Below are positions 8,618 through 16,922 of a stretch of DNA of 32,677 nucleotides, piece after piece (position 1 is the stretch's first letter; each line of letters begins with the position of its first letter). Source of the DNA: Candidatus Fredericiella danica. GTDB lineage: Bacteria > Chloroflexota > Anaerolineae > Caldilineales > Caldilineaceae. The position numbers and the translations under genes were made by a program. The notes under the pieces are model-generated. The model did no database searches. It was not told where the DNA came from and saw only the letters and a list, made by a program, of their open reading frames with translations. The DNA is taken from NCBI GenBank assembly GCA_016713335.1, contig JADJPH010000064.1, positions 1 to 32,677 on the forward strand, in the 5' to 3' direction.

Positions 8618-8716
8618 GCAAAGGGGAGACGGAAGAGATTCTCCCGCAGGGACGCAGGGGAAAGCCCAACGCAAGGCCGCAAAGGGGAGACGGAAGAGAT
8701 TCTCCCGCAGGGACGC
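8618..8716. repeat. Direct repeat pair, 38 bp, in the spacer
   Basis: Two identical 38-bp copies (8618-8655 and 8679-8716) start with GCAAAGGGGAGACGGAAG and end with CTCCCGCAGGGACGC. They are 61 bases apart. Similar AAGACGCAAAG motifs precede the first copy. The spacer 8585-8832 otherwise holds only the ribosome-binding site of the next gene. Confidence 0.8.
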
Positions 8717-8832
8717 TGGGAAAGTCGGGACGAGAGTGCATAGGTATCTTCGGTGGGCGCAGGCGATGGGGCGGCGCCCGCTATTTTTTGTCTTGGTCGG
8801 CAACGGCATCGGTCAGAGAGGAGATGGGAGAG

Positions 8833-9834
8833 ATGGCAATCACTGCACGCCCGTTAGGCGCTACTGGACTGACGGTCACCCGCATGGGGATCGGCATGGC
8901 AGCGCTTGGCCGCCCCGGTTATATCAACCTCAACCATGCCACGGACCTGGGGCGTGACTATGCAGTGGATGAGATGCGCGAGCACGCGTGGAGTGTGCTT
9001 GATGCGGCGTGGGCCGCAGGTATTCGCTACTACGATGCCGCCCGCTCGTATGGCCGCAGCGAGGAGTTCCTGGGCGCCTGGCTGCGCGCCCGCGGCAATC
9101 GTCCCGATGATCTCGTCGTTGGTTCGAAGTGGGGATACACCTACACGGCAGGCTGGAAAGTGGAGGCGTCGCAGCATGAGGTGAAAGATCATACCCTGCC
9201 TGTGCTGCAACGACAGTGGCAGGAGAGCCGCAACGCCCTCGGGCGCTATCTGAAACTATATCAAGTGCATTCGGCGACGTTTGACAGCGGGGTGCTGACC
9301 AACGCTGAGGTATTGCGGGAATTGGTGCATTTGAAGATGGAAGGCGTTGTGATCGGACTTACCTTGAGCGGAGTTGCCCAGGGGGCGACCCTGCGCAGCG
9401 CCATGAACATTGTGGTCGACGGGGTGCGCGTCTTTGATTGCGTGCAGGCCACCTGGAATCTGCTGGAGCAGTCTGCCGGTGCGGCGCTGGCCGAAGCGCA
9501 CGCCGCCGGCATGGGGGTGTTGGTCAAAGAGGCGCTCGCTAATGGGCGGCTCACGCTACGCAATCATGAACCTGCCTTCGTGGAGCAACGAAATCTGCTG
9601 GTGCAGGAAGCATCAAAACTGAACACCACCGTCGATGGGTTGGCGCTGGCGGCGGTATTGGCGCAGCCGTGGGCGGACATTGTCTTGAGTGGAGCGGCAA
9701 CGGTCGACCAACTCTATTCCAACGTGCGGGCGTTTGAGTATCCGGTGGACGCCGCCGCAGCAGCAGCCCTGGCGCCGCTGGTGGAAACGCCCCAGGTGTA
9801 CTGGGCAACGCGCGCTGCGCTGGCATGGAATTAA
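8833..9834 (+). CDS. Aldo/keto reductase
   Basis: A 333-residue NAD(P)H-dependent oxidoreductase with a TIM-barrel fold. The catalytic tetrad is visible: Asp68 and Tyr73 in YYDAARSYG, Lys99 in GSKWGYTY and His146 in YQVHSATF. The N-terminus RPLGATGLTVTRMGIGMAALG is typical of the family (L-galactose-dehydrogenase/pyridoxal-reductase-like branch). The late cofactor-binding strand is less conserved than usual (IVLSGAATVDQLYSNV). The likely substrate is an aldehyde or a sugar lactol, not determinable here. ATG 8833 is chosen because AGGAG lies about 10 bases upstream; ATG 8824 overlaps that site and the start at 8788 has none. Neighbours on both sides are repeats, so it is probably transcribed alone. 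Confidence 0.85.
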   Translation: MAITARPLGATGLTVTRMGIGMAALGRPGYINLNHATDLGRDYAVDEMREHAWSVLDAAWAAGIRYYDAARSYGRSEEFLGAWLRARGNRPDDLVVGSKWGYTYTAGWKVEASQHEVKDHTLPVLQRQWQESRNALGRYLKLYQVHSATFDSGVLTNAEVLRELVHLKMEGVVIGLTLSGVAQGATLRSAMNIVVDGVRVFDCVQATWNLLEQSAGAALAEAHAAGMGVLVKEALANGRLTLRNHEPAFVEQRNLLVQEASKLNTTVDGLALAAVLAQPWADIVLSGAATVDQLYSNVRAFEYPVDAAAAAALAPLVETPQVYWATRAALAWN

Positions 9835-9860
9835 ACATCCACCGACATTATTTCTTGTTT

Positions 9861-9916
9861 TCTCTTCTCCTCCGCGCCCTCCGCGCCAACTCCGCGCCTC
9901 CGCGTTGATCGTTTCC
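9861..9916. repeat. CTCCGCG-family intergenic repeat, right-end copy
   Basis: A TCTTCTCCTCCGCGCCC block, two more CCGCG steps and the end CCGCGTTGATCGTTT match the right half of the palindromic element at 11475-11626 in the same orientation. No left half is visible. A short related AACGCGGAGAAAACGCGG motif follows at about 9934-9951. Confidence 0.7.
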
Positions 9917-9952
9917 CCCGCACCAACTGCCGTCAACGCGGAGAAAACGCGG

Positions 9953-9981
9953 TTTACCGGCTAGAACGCTTGTGCTATAAT
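9953..9981 (+). promoter_or_regulatory. Promoter of the DinB-ankyrin gene (extended -10)
   Basis: TTTACC (9953-9958), a 17-base spacer and a perfect TATAAT (9976-9981) preceded by TGC form an extended -10 promoter. Transcription would start near 9988, about 45 bases before the ATG. Confidence 0.65.
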
Positions 9982-10031
9982 GGCGCTCTTTGTATGGGAT
10001 CGCACGTATGATAGTGCCAGGAGGATAAATC

Positions 10032-11432
10032 ATGAGCGCTGACGGGTTGTATCAGGCTGTGCGCAAGCTGGCGAATGCACTGCACGCTTTACCCGACTCG
10101 GTATTGGGCAATCGTGCCTGGTCGGTCGAGCACTACGCCGAAGTGCGGTTTGCCTTCCTGCATACGACGTTGGAACTGCGCCAACTGGCCGGTCGCCTTG
10201 TGGCCGCACGCGGGATCGAAGGACCGCCGCTCACAACCGCTCAATTTGCTTTGCTCCAACATCAGGGCGCGTTTCGTGATTTTGAAGCGCTGCTGATCGG
10301 CATCGAACCTGAAGCCTACCGGCGTGCGCCGCTGGCCGGCGAATGGGATTTGTGCACGATCGTCGCGCACGTCCATGAAACCGAACGATTTTTCTACGCC
10401 GCCATCCTCAATGCCCTTCGCAACCCGACCCCGCAGGCGCTCGATGCGCAAGGTGAGGCGGACATGGCGGGTGAACCGCTGGAGATCGCACGGGACGGTT
10501 CATTTGCAGAGATGTGGGCGGATTTTACGCGCCTCCATCACAAGGTGCTGACCAACTTAGCTGGTCTGTCCGATGCTGAACTGCTGCTGCGTTCACCGGC
10601 ATGGGAACCGGCGCCCTGGCCGACCGTGGAGTTTCGCATGCACCGGTTTGACGCCCATCTGCGCGAGCACGCCAACCAGGTGGAAAAGACGCTTGGCTGG
10701 CTGGACTGCCGGCCCAATGAGGCCAAACTCCTGGCGCGGCAACTGTACGCCGCGCTCGCCGAGGTGGAGGGCTGGTTGATGGGGGCCGATCCGAGTGCTC
10801 ACGCTGGCGCCGCCGAACTGGCCGCCGTGATCGAGGCGCGGATTGCAGATGTGCAGGTGACGCTGGGGCAGATTGAGCGCATGCAGGCGGCGGTTTCGGC
10901 CAACGACGTCGCCCAGGTCAAGACTCTGTTGGCCGAAAAAGCTGCACTGGCCTATACGACGATGCCGGACGGGCTGTCTGCCATTGTGTATTCACAATAC
11001 CGGGGCTATCGGGAGTTGGTCGCGGTGCTGGTGGCAAGCGGGATGTTACTTTACATAACGGAAGCAGCGGCGATTGGGGATACGCCGCGGGTGATTCGCA
11101 TCGTGGATGCCTGGCCGCAGGAACTCAAGGAACTGTCGACGGATGGCTTCACGCCGCTGCAGTTGGCCTGTTTCTTTGGGCACACGGAGACGGTGGAGGC
11201 GCTGCTCCAGCGGGGCGCAGATGTGCAGGTTGTTGCCAATAATGCGATGCGGATTCAGGCGCTGCATGCGGCGGTGGCAGGGAACCACACGGACATCGTC
11301 AAATTACTGATCGCAGCCGGCGCCGATGTCAATGCTAAGCAACAGGATGATTTCACGCCGCTGATGGCCGCGCGACAGAACAAGAATCAAGTCATTGAGG
11401 CATTGTTGATCGAAGCCGGGGCGAAGGCGTAG
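10032..11432 (+). CDS. DinB-like/ankyrin-repeat fusion protein
   Basis: A 466-residue soluble protein joining two modules. Residues about 75-225 form a DinB-like four-helix bundle. AGEWDLCTIVAHVHETERFF carries His113/His115, and FRMHRFDAHLREHANQVE carries His204, His209 and His213. These fit the metal-binding His triad of the DinB/YfiT family. Residues about 285-466 are ankyrin repeats. The last three are clear (DGFTPLQLACFFGHTETVEA; LHAAVAGNHTDIVKLLIAAG; FTPLMAARQNKNQVIEALL), and earlier ones are degenerate. DinB proteins are metal enzymes or thiol transferases of varied use, and ankyrin repeats bind proteins, so the fusion may target a metal-dependent activity to a partner. The substrate is unknown. 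AGGAGG ends about 8 bases before the ATG, a strong ribosome-binding site. No frame break is seen. Confidence 0.85.
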   Translation: MSADGLYQAVRKLANALHALPDSVLGNRAWSVEHYAEVRFAFLHTTLELRQLAGRLVAARGIEGPPLTTAQFALLQHQGAFRDFEALLIGIEPEAYRRAPLAGEWDLCTIVAHVHETERFFYAAILNALRNPTPQALDAQGEADMAGEPLEIARDGSFAEMWADFTRLHHKVLTNLAGLSDAELLLRSPAWEPAPWPTVEFRMHRFDAHLREHANQVEKTLGWLDCRPNEAKLLARQLYAALAEVEGWLMGADPSAHAGAAELAAVIEARIADVQVTLGQIERMQAAVSANDVAQVKTLLAEKAALAYTTMPDGLSAIVYSQYRGYRELVAVLVASGMLLYITEAAAIGDTPRVIRIVDAWPQELKELSTDGFTPLQLACFFGHTETVEALLQRGADVQVVANNAMRIQALHAAVAGNHTDIVKLLIAAGADVNAKQQDDFTPLMAARQNKNQVIEALLIEAGAKA

Positions 11433-11474
11433 CCAACCCGCGACCTCGGCAGGCGAGATGCAGGGAGGAAAATG

Positions 11475-11626
11475 ATCAACGCGGAGACGCGGAGTTGGCG
11501 CGGAGAGCGCGGAGGGGAGTAGGACGGAGTTCCCTGCAGGCGAACTCTTACTTCTCATCCCGCCATCCTTTCTTCTTCTCTTTCTCCTCCGCGCTCTCCG
11601 CGCCCCTCTGCGTCTCCGCGTTGATC
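11475..11626. repeat. Palindromic CGCGGAG element with about 20-bp terminal inverted repeats
   Basis: The left end GATCAACGCGGAGACGCGGAG-like block (11475-11495) is inverted at the right end (11606-11626, ending CCGCGTTGATC), with 20 of 21 positions matching. The inner blocks CGCGGAGAGCGCGGAGG and CCTCCGCGCTCTCCGCG also pair. The element is about 152 bp with no coding capacity, resembling a MITE or large REP. The spacer 11433-11813 also holds a nine-G run near 11650. Confidence 0.7.
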
Positions 11627-11760
11627 GTTTTCCTCCTGTCTTCCCCTTGGTGGGGGGGGGCGATCCTTAACTTGATGCGTATGGGCTTGTAGCCGCACGT
11701 GGGTGGCAAAGGCGCATGCGGATGTCGACGCAGACCCGGGATTTGCGCGTTGGCAACGTC

Positions 11761-11779
11761 GTGCGGTTGAAAACCGCAC
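11761..11779. repeat. Short hairpin GTGCGGTT-gaa-AACCGCAC
   Basis: A perfect 8-bp stem with a 3-base loop lies 35 bases beyond the stop of the CAP/LysM gene. No T-run follows on either strand. It may act in transcript 3'-end stability or be an intergenic repeat. Confidence 0.5.
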
Positions 11780-11813
11780 CTACGACGGCAGATTCGTAGG
11801 ACGGGATACCGAC

Positions 11814-13403
11814 TTACGGTAGTCGAATCTCCTGCCCTGGCTGGATCAAGCTATCTTCGTCCAGCCCGTTGTAGGTAAGGAGTTCGCGCCAGTCGAGTTC
11901 GTGGCGGATGGCGATGGCGAGAATGGTGTCGCCGGGGCGCACAATGTAGACGCTTCCCTTGCTATCGCTGGTGAAGCCGGATGCTGTGGATGGCGGGGCC
12001 ATGCGCCAACTAGAGGCGGCATTTGTCGGTTGATCTGCCGGCTGAGCTTCAGGGGTGGCCTCGGTTTCGGTGGGGGTGGTCGCCGGGGCAGCGGCGTCTG
12101 CGGGTATCTCGAGTTCCTGACCGATCTGTAGGAAGCTGTCTTCGGTCAAGTCATTCGCCTCGGCAAGCTGCTGCCAGGGGATGTCATATTTCATCGCAAT
12201 GGCGCCGAGCGTGTCGCCCGCCTTGACGGCGTACCGCTCAAGCTTTGGAGGCGCTGCGCGCTGGATAAAGCGGATATTTTCCGCACTACGATCAACGTTG
12301 GTTTCTGTGGCGGGTTTTGAGTCGCTCGCAAAACCATTGGGCTCAGCGTCGGCCGCGGCCGTTTCTTCGTCAGATGTTGAAGCGTCTTCGCTTTCCAAAG
12401 CTGCCTCTTCGTCAGAATTGGCTGCGGAGGCGGCTTCGGTGATCGCGGTTTCCTCGTCGTCCAGACTCGCCGGCAGGTGCAGTTCCTCGCCGATTTGAAG
12501 CAAATCATACTCGCCCAGGTTGTTAACTGCGGCGACTTCCTGCCAGGTGATCTTGTAGCGGGCGGCAATCGTCCACAACGTCTCCCCGGTGCGCACGACG
12601 TGGATCTGTTTGCCGGCCATTACCGTCTCGGTGACACCGACGGGACCGCCAATGCCGCCGCGGCCGGGCAGGCGCAGGTGATCGCCAATCTGCAGGAAAT
12701 CTTCTTCGTCCATATTGTTGGCGAGGGCAATGTCCTGCCAGTCGGTTCCATACCGGTAGGCGATGCCCATCAGCGTGTCGCCGCCCTGGATGACATAGTC
12801 GAGACCTTCGGGCGGCAGCACTTCCGATGTGTAGATCTCCGTGGTGGCCGTGTGGTCGGTCACCTGTGCAGCCGCGGTGATCGGCGCAGGTGCACTCCCG
12901 TCGCTGTTGCCAAAGTCGGTGACGAACACCCAGTAGCCGTTGCCGGCCAGCGCCGCGCCGACGCCAACGTCGTCCCATTGGGACTGGAGAATATTGACGC
13001 GGTGGATCCAGTCGTTCATCCACCAGTTCATCGCCTGCTCGGGCGTTGAGGTGGCCACCCAGTTCTCACTCACGTGAATGCTGCCATACCCACTGCGGGC
13101 GGTGCGCATCTGCACGTTGCTGCCATCGCTGCCGTAGTGGCCCCAATTGCCATTGGCGACTACGTCGTTGACATGGTTCTGGGCGGCGGCATTGAGTTGC
13201 GCGTTGAGATTCAGCGGCGGGAGGCCATACTCCTGGCGGGTTTGATTGATGGCAGCGAAAATAACCTGGGCTTCAGCTCCAAGGCTTCCTACATCTGATT
13301 GGGCGGCGGTGGGCTGGGCGACCAGAGCAACGACGACGAGTGCAAGGAGGCAAACGGTCTGAATGCGGACCAGCCACCGACCGGATTTAGTCCGATTGGT
13401 CAT
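11814..13403 (-). CDS. Secreted CAP-domain protein with four LysM domains
   Basis: A 529-residue exported protein. Residues 1-34 are a Sec signal (LVRIQTVCLLALVVVALV, cleavage near AAQ). Residues about 44-166 are a CAP/SCP (PR-1-like) domain with the cavity residues His89 (NWGHY), Glu113 (VSENW) and His134 (WIHRVNIL), and the GYWVFVTDFG end strand. Four LysM domains follow at about 203-246, 268-311, 391-434 and 486-529. Each starts Y/H-x-V-x-x-G-D/E-T and ends in LQIG or IQPG plus a short strand. Acidic or Pro/Thr-rich linkers separate them. LysM binds the glycan of peptidoglycan, so the CAP domain is probably held at the cell wall. CAP activity in bacteria is uncertain. It is transcribed alone and away from typA. 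Confidence 0.9.
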   Translation of the reverse strand: MTNRTKSGRWLVRIQTVCLLALVVVALVAQPTAAQSDVGSLGAEAQVIFAAINQTRQEYGLPPLNLNAQLNAAAQNHVNDVVANGNWGHYGSDGSNVQMRTARSGYGSIHVSENWVATSTPEQAMNWWMNDWIHRVNILQSQWDDVGVGAALAGNGYWVFVTDFGNSDGSAPAPITAAAQVTDHTATTEIYTSEVLPPEGLDYVIQGGDTLMGIAYRYGTDWQDIALANNMDEEDFLQIGDHLRLPGRGGIGGPVGVTETVMAGKQIHVVRTGETLWTIAARYKITWQEVAAVNNLGEYDLLQIGEELHLPASLDDEETAITEAASAANSDEEAALESEDASTSDEETAAADAEPNGFASDSKPATETNVDRSAENIRFIQRAAPPKLERYAVKAGDTLGAIAMKYDIPWQQLAEANDLTEDSFLQIGQELEIPADAAAPATTPTETEATPEAQPADQPTNAASSWRMAPPSTASGFTSDSKGSVYIVRPGDTILAIAIRHELDWRELLTYNGLDEDSLIQPGQEIRLP

Positions 13404-13560
13404 AGGTCGCCCATCCTATACGCGGCGCTGGAATCCGTCAAACTGGCGGCCAAGTTGTGAAATACTTTCAAGCGGGCGTCCCAGAGGTAACGTCTAGAAA
13501 CTAACGCTGTGCAATGTCGGTGCAGGTCGGCGATTAGTCTACGATTGGCTGCCGATTAGA

Positions 13561-13590
13561 TTGCCAGAAGCTGATGCTGTGACGTATAAT
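13561..13590 (+). promoter_or_regulatory. Promoter of typA
   Basis: TTGCCA (13561-13566), an 18-base spacer and TATAAT (13585-13590) precede typA. Transcription would begin near 13597, giving a leader of about 60 bases that contains the hairpin described next. CGATTAG-type direct repeats lie just upstream (13530-13560). Confidence 0.6.
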
Positions 13591-13611
13591 GCCCTGCTGT
13601 GAAGTGAGAAG

Positions 13612-13638
13612 CTCGGCTGGATAGAGCCGGGTTTTTTT
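13612..13638 (+). terminator. Terminator-like hairpin in the typA leader (possible attenuator)
   Basis: CTCGGCT (13612-13618) pairs with AGCCGGG (13625-13631, one GU pair) around a 6-base loop, followed by seven T (13632-13638). It lies between the promoter and the ATG, and no plus-strand gene lies upstream for it to close. Premature termination control of typA is inferred. Confidence 0.55.
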
Positions 13639-13656
13639 GTGCCTGATTAGGAAAAG

Positions 13657-15553
13657 ATGGTTTACATGGATAGTTTGACAAGGCTGGGCGCACCAATTGT
13701 AGAGGATTTGAGCAGGTTGCAGCCGCGTCCGGACATTCGCAACATTGCGATCATTGCGCATGTCGATCACGGTAAGACGACGCTGGTGGATGGCATGCTG
13801 CGCCAGACCAAGGTCTTCCGTGAGAACCAGCAGGTGCAGGAACGCGTGATGGACTCCAACGATCTCGAACGCGAGCGTGGCATCACGATCCTGGCGAAGA
13901 ACACCAGTGTCGAATACAAGGGGGTCACGATCAACATCGTGGATACGCCGGGCCACGCCGATTTTGGCGGCGAGGTCGAGCGCATCATGAATATGGTGGA
14001 TGGCGTGTTGCTCCTGGTGGATGCGGTCGAGGGGCCAATGCCGCAGACGCGCTTTGTCCTACGCCAGGCGTTAGAGAAGGGGCTGAAGGCGATTGTCGTC
14101 GTCAATAAGGTGGATCGACCCGCGGCGCGGAATGATTATGTTGTGAATGCCACCTTTGATCTTTTCATTGACCTGGGGGCAACGGAGGATCAAGCGGAGT
14201 TTCCCGTTGTCTACACCATTGCGCTCGATGGCCGCGCCGGTTTTGACCCGGATGACCTGCAGCCCAGTCTGGAGCCGCTCTTCGATTCAATTCTTGACTA
14301 CTTGCCGCCTCCCCTGGTGGATCCGGATGGTTCGACGCAGTTGTTGGTGACGACGCTGGAATATAGCAGCTATGTTGGCAAGATTGCCATCGGCCGGCTC
14401 CGTGCAGGCAAGATCCGCCAGGGCCAGTCCATCGCACGCATCGATCCCGAGGGGCGCCTCGAATTGGCCAAGGTGACCCAGGTCTACACCTTCAGCAATC
14501 TTCAGCGCGTGGCGCAGGATGTGGTCGATGCGGGGAACATTGTCGCGGTGGCCGGGGTCGAAAGCGCCGGCATTGGCGACACTTTGACCGATCCGAACGA
14601 CCCGCGCCCGCTGCCCCCGATCCTGGTGGAAGAGCCGACGGTGCGCATGACCTTTGCCGTCAACGACAGCCCCTTTGCCGGTCGTGAAGGCAAGTTTCTA
14701 ACCAGCCGCCAGATCAGGGCGCGGTTGATGAATGAACTGGAGCGCAACGTTGCCCTGCGTGTGCAGGAGACCGACAAGGCGAATGAATTCGTCGTCTCCG
14801 GCCGTGGCGAATTGCATCTTGCCATCTTCATCGAGACGATCCGGCGTGAGGGGTATGAGTTTGCCGTGAGCCGCCCCGAGGTGATCTACAAAGAGGCGCC
14901 CGACGGCGCCTTGCTGGAGCCAGTGGAGCAGGTTTTTGTGGAGGTGGCGGAGCAATATCTGGGCTCGGTCCAGGAGATGTTGGGTAAGCGCCGCTCCCAG
15001 ATGCAGAATATACACTATGGCGAAGACGGCACCGTCTACTGCACCTACCTTGCCCCGGCGCGGGCTGCTGGGGTTCCGGATGCCCTTCTTGACGGCCACG
15101 CGGCACCGGTATCTTCCACACGCTTTCCACGGGTATGAGCCGTATTTGGGCGATATTGACCTGTTGGACAATGGCTCCCTGGTGGCGCTTGAATCCGGTT
15201 CGGTCACCTCCTATGCGCTTGTCAGCCTGCAGCAGCGCGGCGAGTATATTGTGAAACCGGGAGATGACGTGTATGCCGGCCAGGTCGTGGGCAAGCACAT
15301 CCGAGAAGAAGAACTGGTCATCAACATCTGTCGCGCCAAGCAGCTCACCAACTTCCGCGAGAAGCCATCCGCCACATCGGACATGCTGACCGCACCGCGT
15401 GACCTGACGCTTGACGAGGCACTGCAGTATATGAACAACGACGACCTGCTGGAAGTCACGCCGCAGTCGGTGCGCATTCGCAAGAAGATCCTCAATCACG
15501 ACATTCGGATGCGGTCGCAGCGGGCGGCCAAAGAAAGTACGGAACGTAAGTAA
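13657..15553 (+). CDS. typA: Ribosome-associated GTPase TypA/BipA, frame-broken
   Basis: This translational GTPase related to EF-G is involved in stress and ribosome biogenesis. Motifs are all present: P-loop AHVDHGKTT (residues 34-42), effector region RERGITILAKN, switch II DTPGHADFGGEVERI and the guanine motif NKVDRPAAR. The EF-Tu domain 2, EF-G domain III/V and TypA-specific C-terminal domain follow (SVQEMLGKRRSQMQNI; VKPGDDVYAGQVVGKHIREE; TPQSVRIRKKIL). The first frame ends at 15138, but the protein continues in another frame to 15553. At least three small deletions between about 15060 and 15125 are needed to restore the conserved RGLLGFR and ATRGTGIFHT segments. The joined length is about 632 residues, including a 27-residue N-terminal extension. 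The gene is likely co-transcribed with trkA, 9 bases downstream. Confidence 0.9.
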
Positions 15554-15562
15554 TTCGTCATA

Positions 15563-16908
15563 ATGCGGATCATCATTGTGGGTGCAGGCGATGTCGGTTT
15601 TCAGCTCGCGCGGCGGTTGTCGCGCGAGCAACATGACATCACCGTCATCGACCCCAACGAGAACCGCGTGCGGCAAGCCTCCGAGCAGTTGGATGTTGCG
15701 GCATTGGTCGGGACCGGCAGCAACTACCAGGTGTTGCGCGCGGCCGGCATCGAACGTGCTGATGTACTGGCCGCGGTCTCCGACGTCGACGAAGTAAACT
15801 TATTGGCGTGCCAATTGGCGAAGGCGTCCGATGTTGGCGTCAAGATTGCGCGCGTCCGCAATGCCGATTTCACCCGGCCGGACTTCATCCTGACTCCCGA
15901 CCAACTGGGCGTAGATCATCTTATCCAACCCGAGCGCGAGGCGGCCAACGCCATTGTGCGCCTTCTGCAAGAGACGAGCGCCACCCACGTGGTTGACCTG
16001 GAAGATGGGCGCATCGAACTTATTGGGTTGATTTTGGAAGAAGGGTCGCCGCTGATCGATGCCCCGCTTTCTGATCTGGGCAGGCGTTTCCAGCAGCCGC
16101 CCGTGCAGATCGTGGCGGTGGATCGGAACCATGAGACCATCATCCCCAAAGGCAACGACCGGCTGCGAGCCAACGATCATGTCTTTGCCGTCTGCGATCC
16201 GAGCTATGCCAAGGAGTTTTTTGGGCTGGCCGGCAAGCGGAAACGGCAGCGGATTGACGACATCATGATTATTGGCGGTGGCATGATTGCCCGCTACGTT
16301 GCGGAAGCCATGACGCCCCATGCCCGTATCAAGATAATCGAACAGGACTTTGCGCGCCGAGCAGTTAGCCGAAGCGCTGCCAAACGCACTGGTGCTCCAT
16401 GGCGATGGCACCGATTTTGAGTTGCTGGAAACAGAAGGGCTTGCCGAGATGCACTCCTTCGTGGCAGTGACCGGCGACGACGAAAACAACATCATTGCGG
16501 CGCTGCTGGCCCGGCAGCATGCCGTGCCCCGCCCCATTGTCCTGGTGAATCGAGGTCGCCTATCTGCCGATCCTGCCGACCATTGGGCTGGCAGCGGCGA
16601 TCAGCAAGCAGATGCTCACGGTGAATGCGGTCCTGCAATTTATCCAGCATCGGCAGGTGGCTGCCATTGCCAGCATGCCCGGCATCGAAGGGCAAATGAT
16701 CGAATATATCGCCGGCAGCGGGTCACGCATCACCCAGCGTGCACTGAAGGACACGCGCTTTCCGGCCAACGCCATCGTCGGGGCAGTCCTGCGTAACGGG
16801 CGGCTGCATATCCCAAATGGGGAAATGCAGATTGCAGCCGGGGATCGGGTCGTGGTCTTCACGATGGCTGACTCCATCCAGGATCTTGATCGGCTCTTCG
16901 GAAAGTAG
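15563..16908 (+). CDS. trkA: Trk potassium uptake regulatory subunit TrkA, frame-broken
   Basis: This is the cytoplasmic NAD(H)/nucleotide-binding gating subunit of a Trk K+ channel. It has the full tandem layout. An RCK/TrkA_N domain starts with MRIIIVGAGDVGFQLARRL and includes the ASDVDEVNLLACQLAK segment. The first TrkA_C domain (ELIGLILEEGSPLIDAPL) follows. The second Rossmann domain begins with IMIIGGGMIARYVAEAM and contains LHGDGTDFELLETEGL, and the second TrkA_C domain ends in RVVVFTMADSIQDLDRLFGK. The frame changes near 16350 (between IEQD and RAEQLAEALPNA) and near 16555 (between VLVNRG and AYLPILPTIG). Corrected, the length is about 448 residues, normal for TrkA. It lies 9 bases after typA and 14 bases before trkH, so an operon is likely. 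Confidence 0.9.
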
Positions 16909-16922
16909 CGAGTTCGCCTCCC

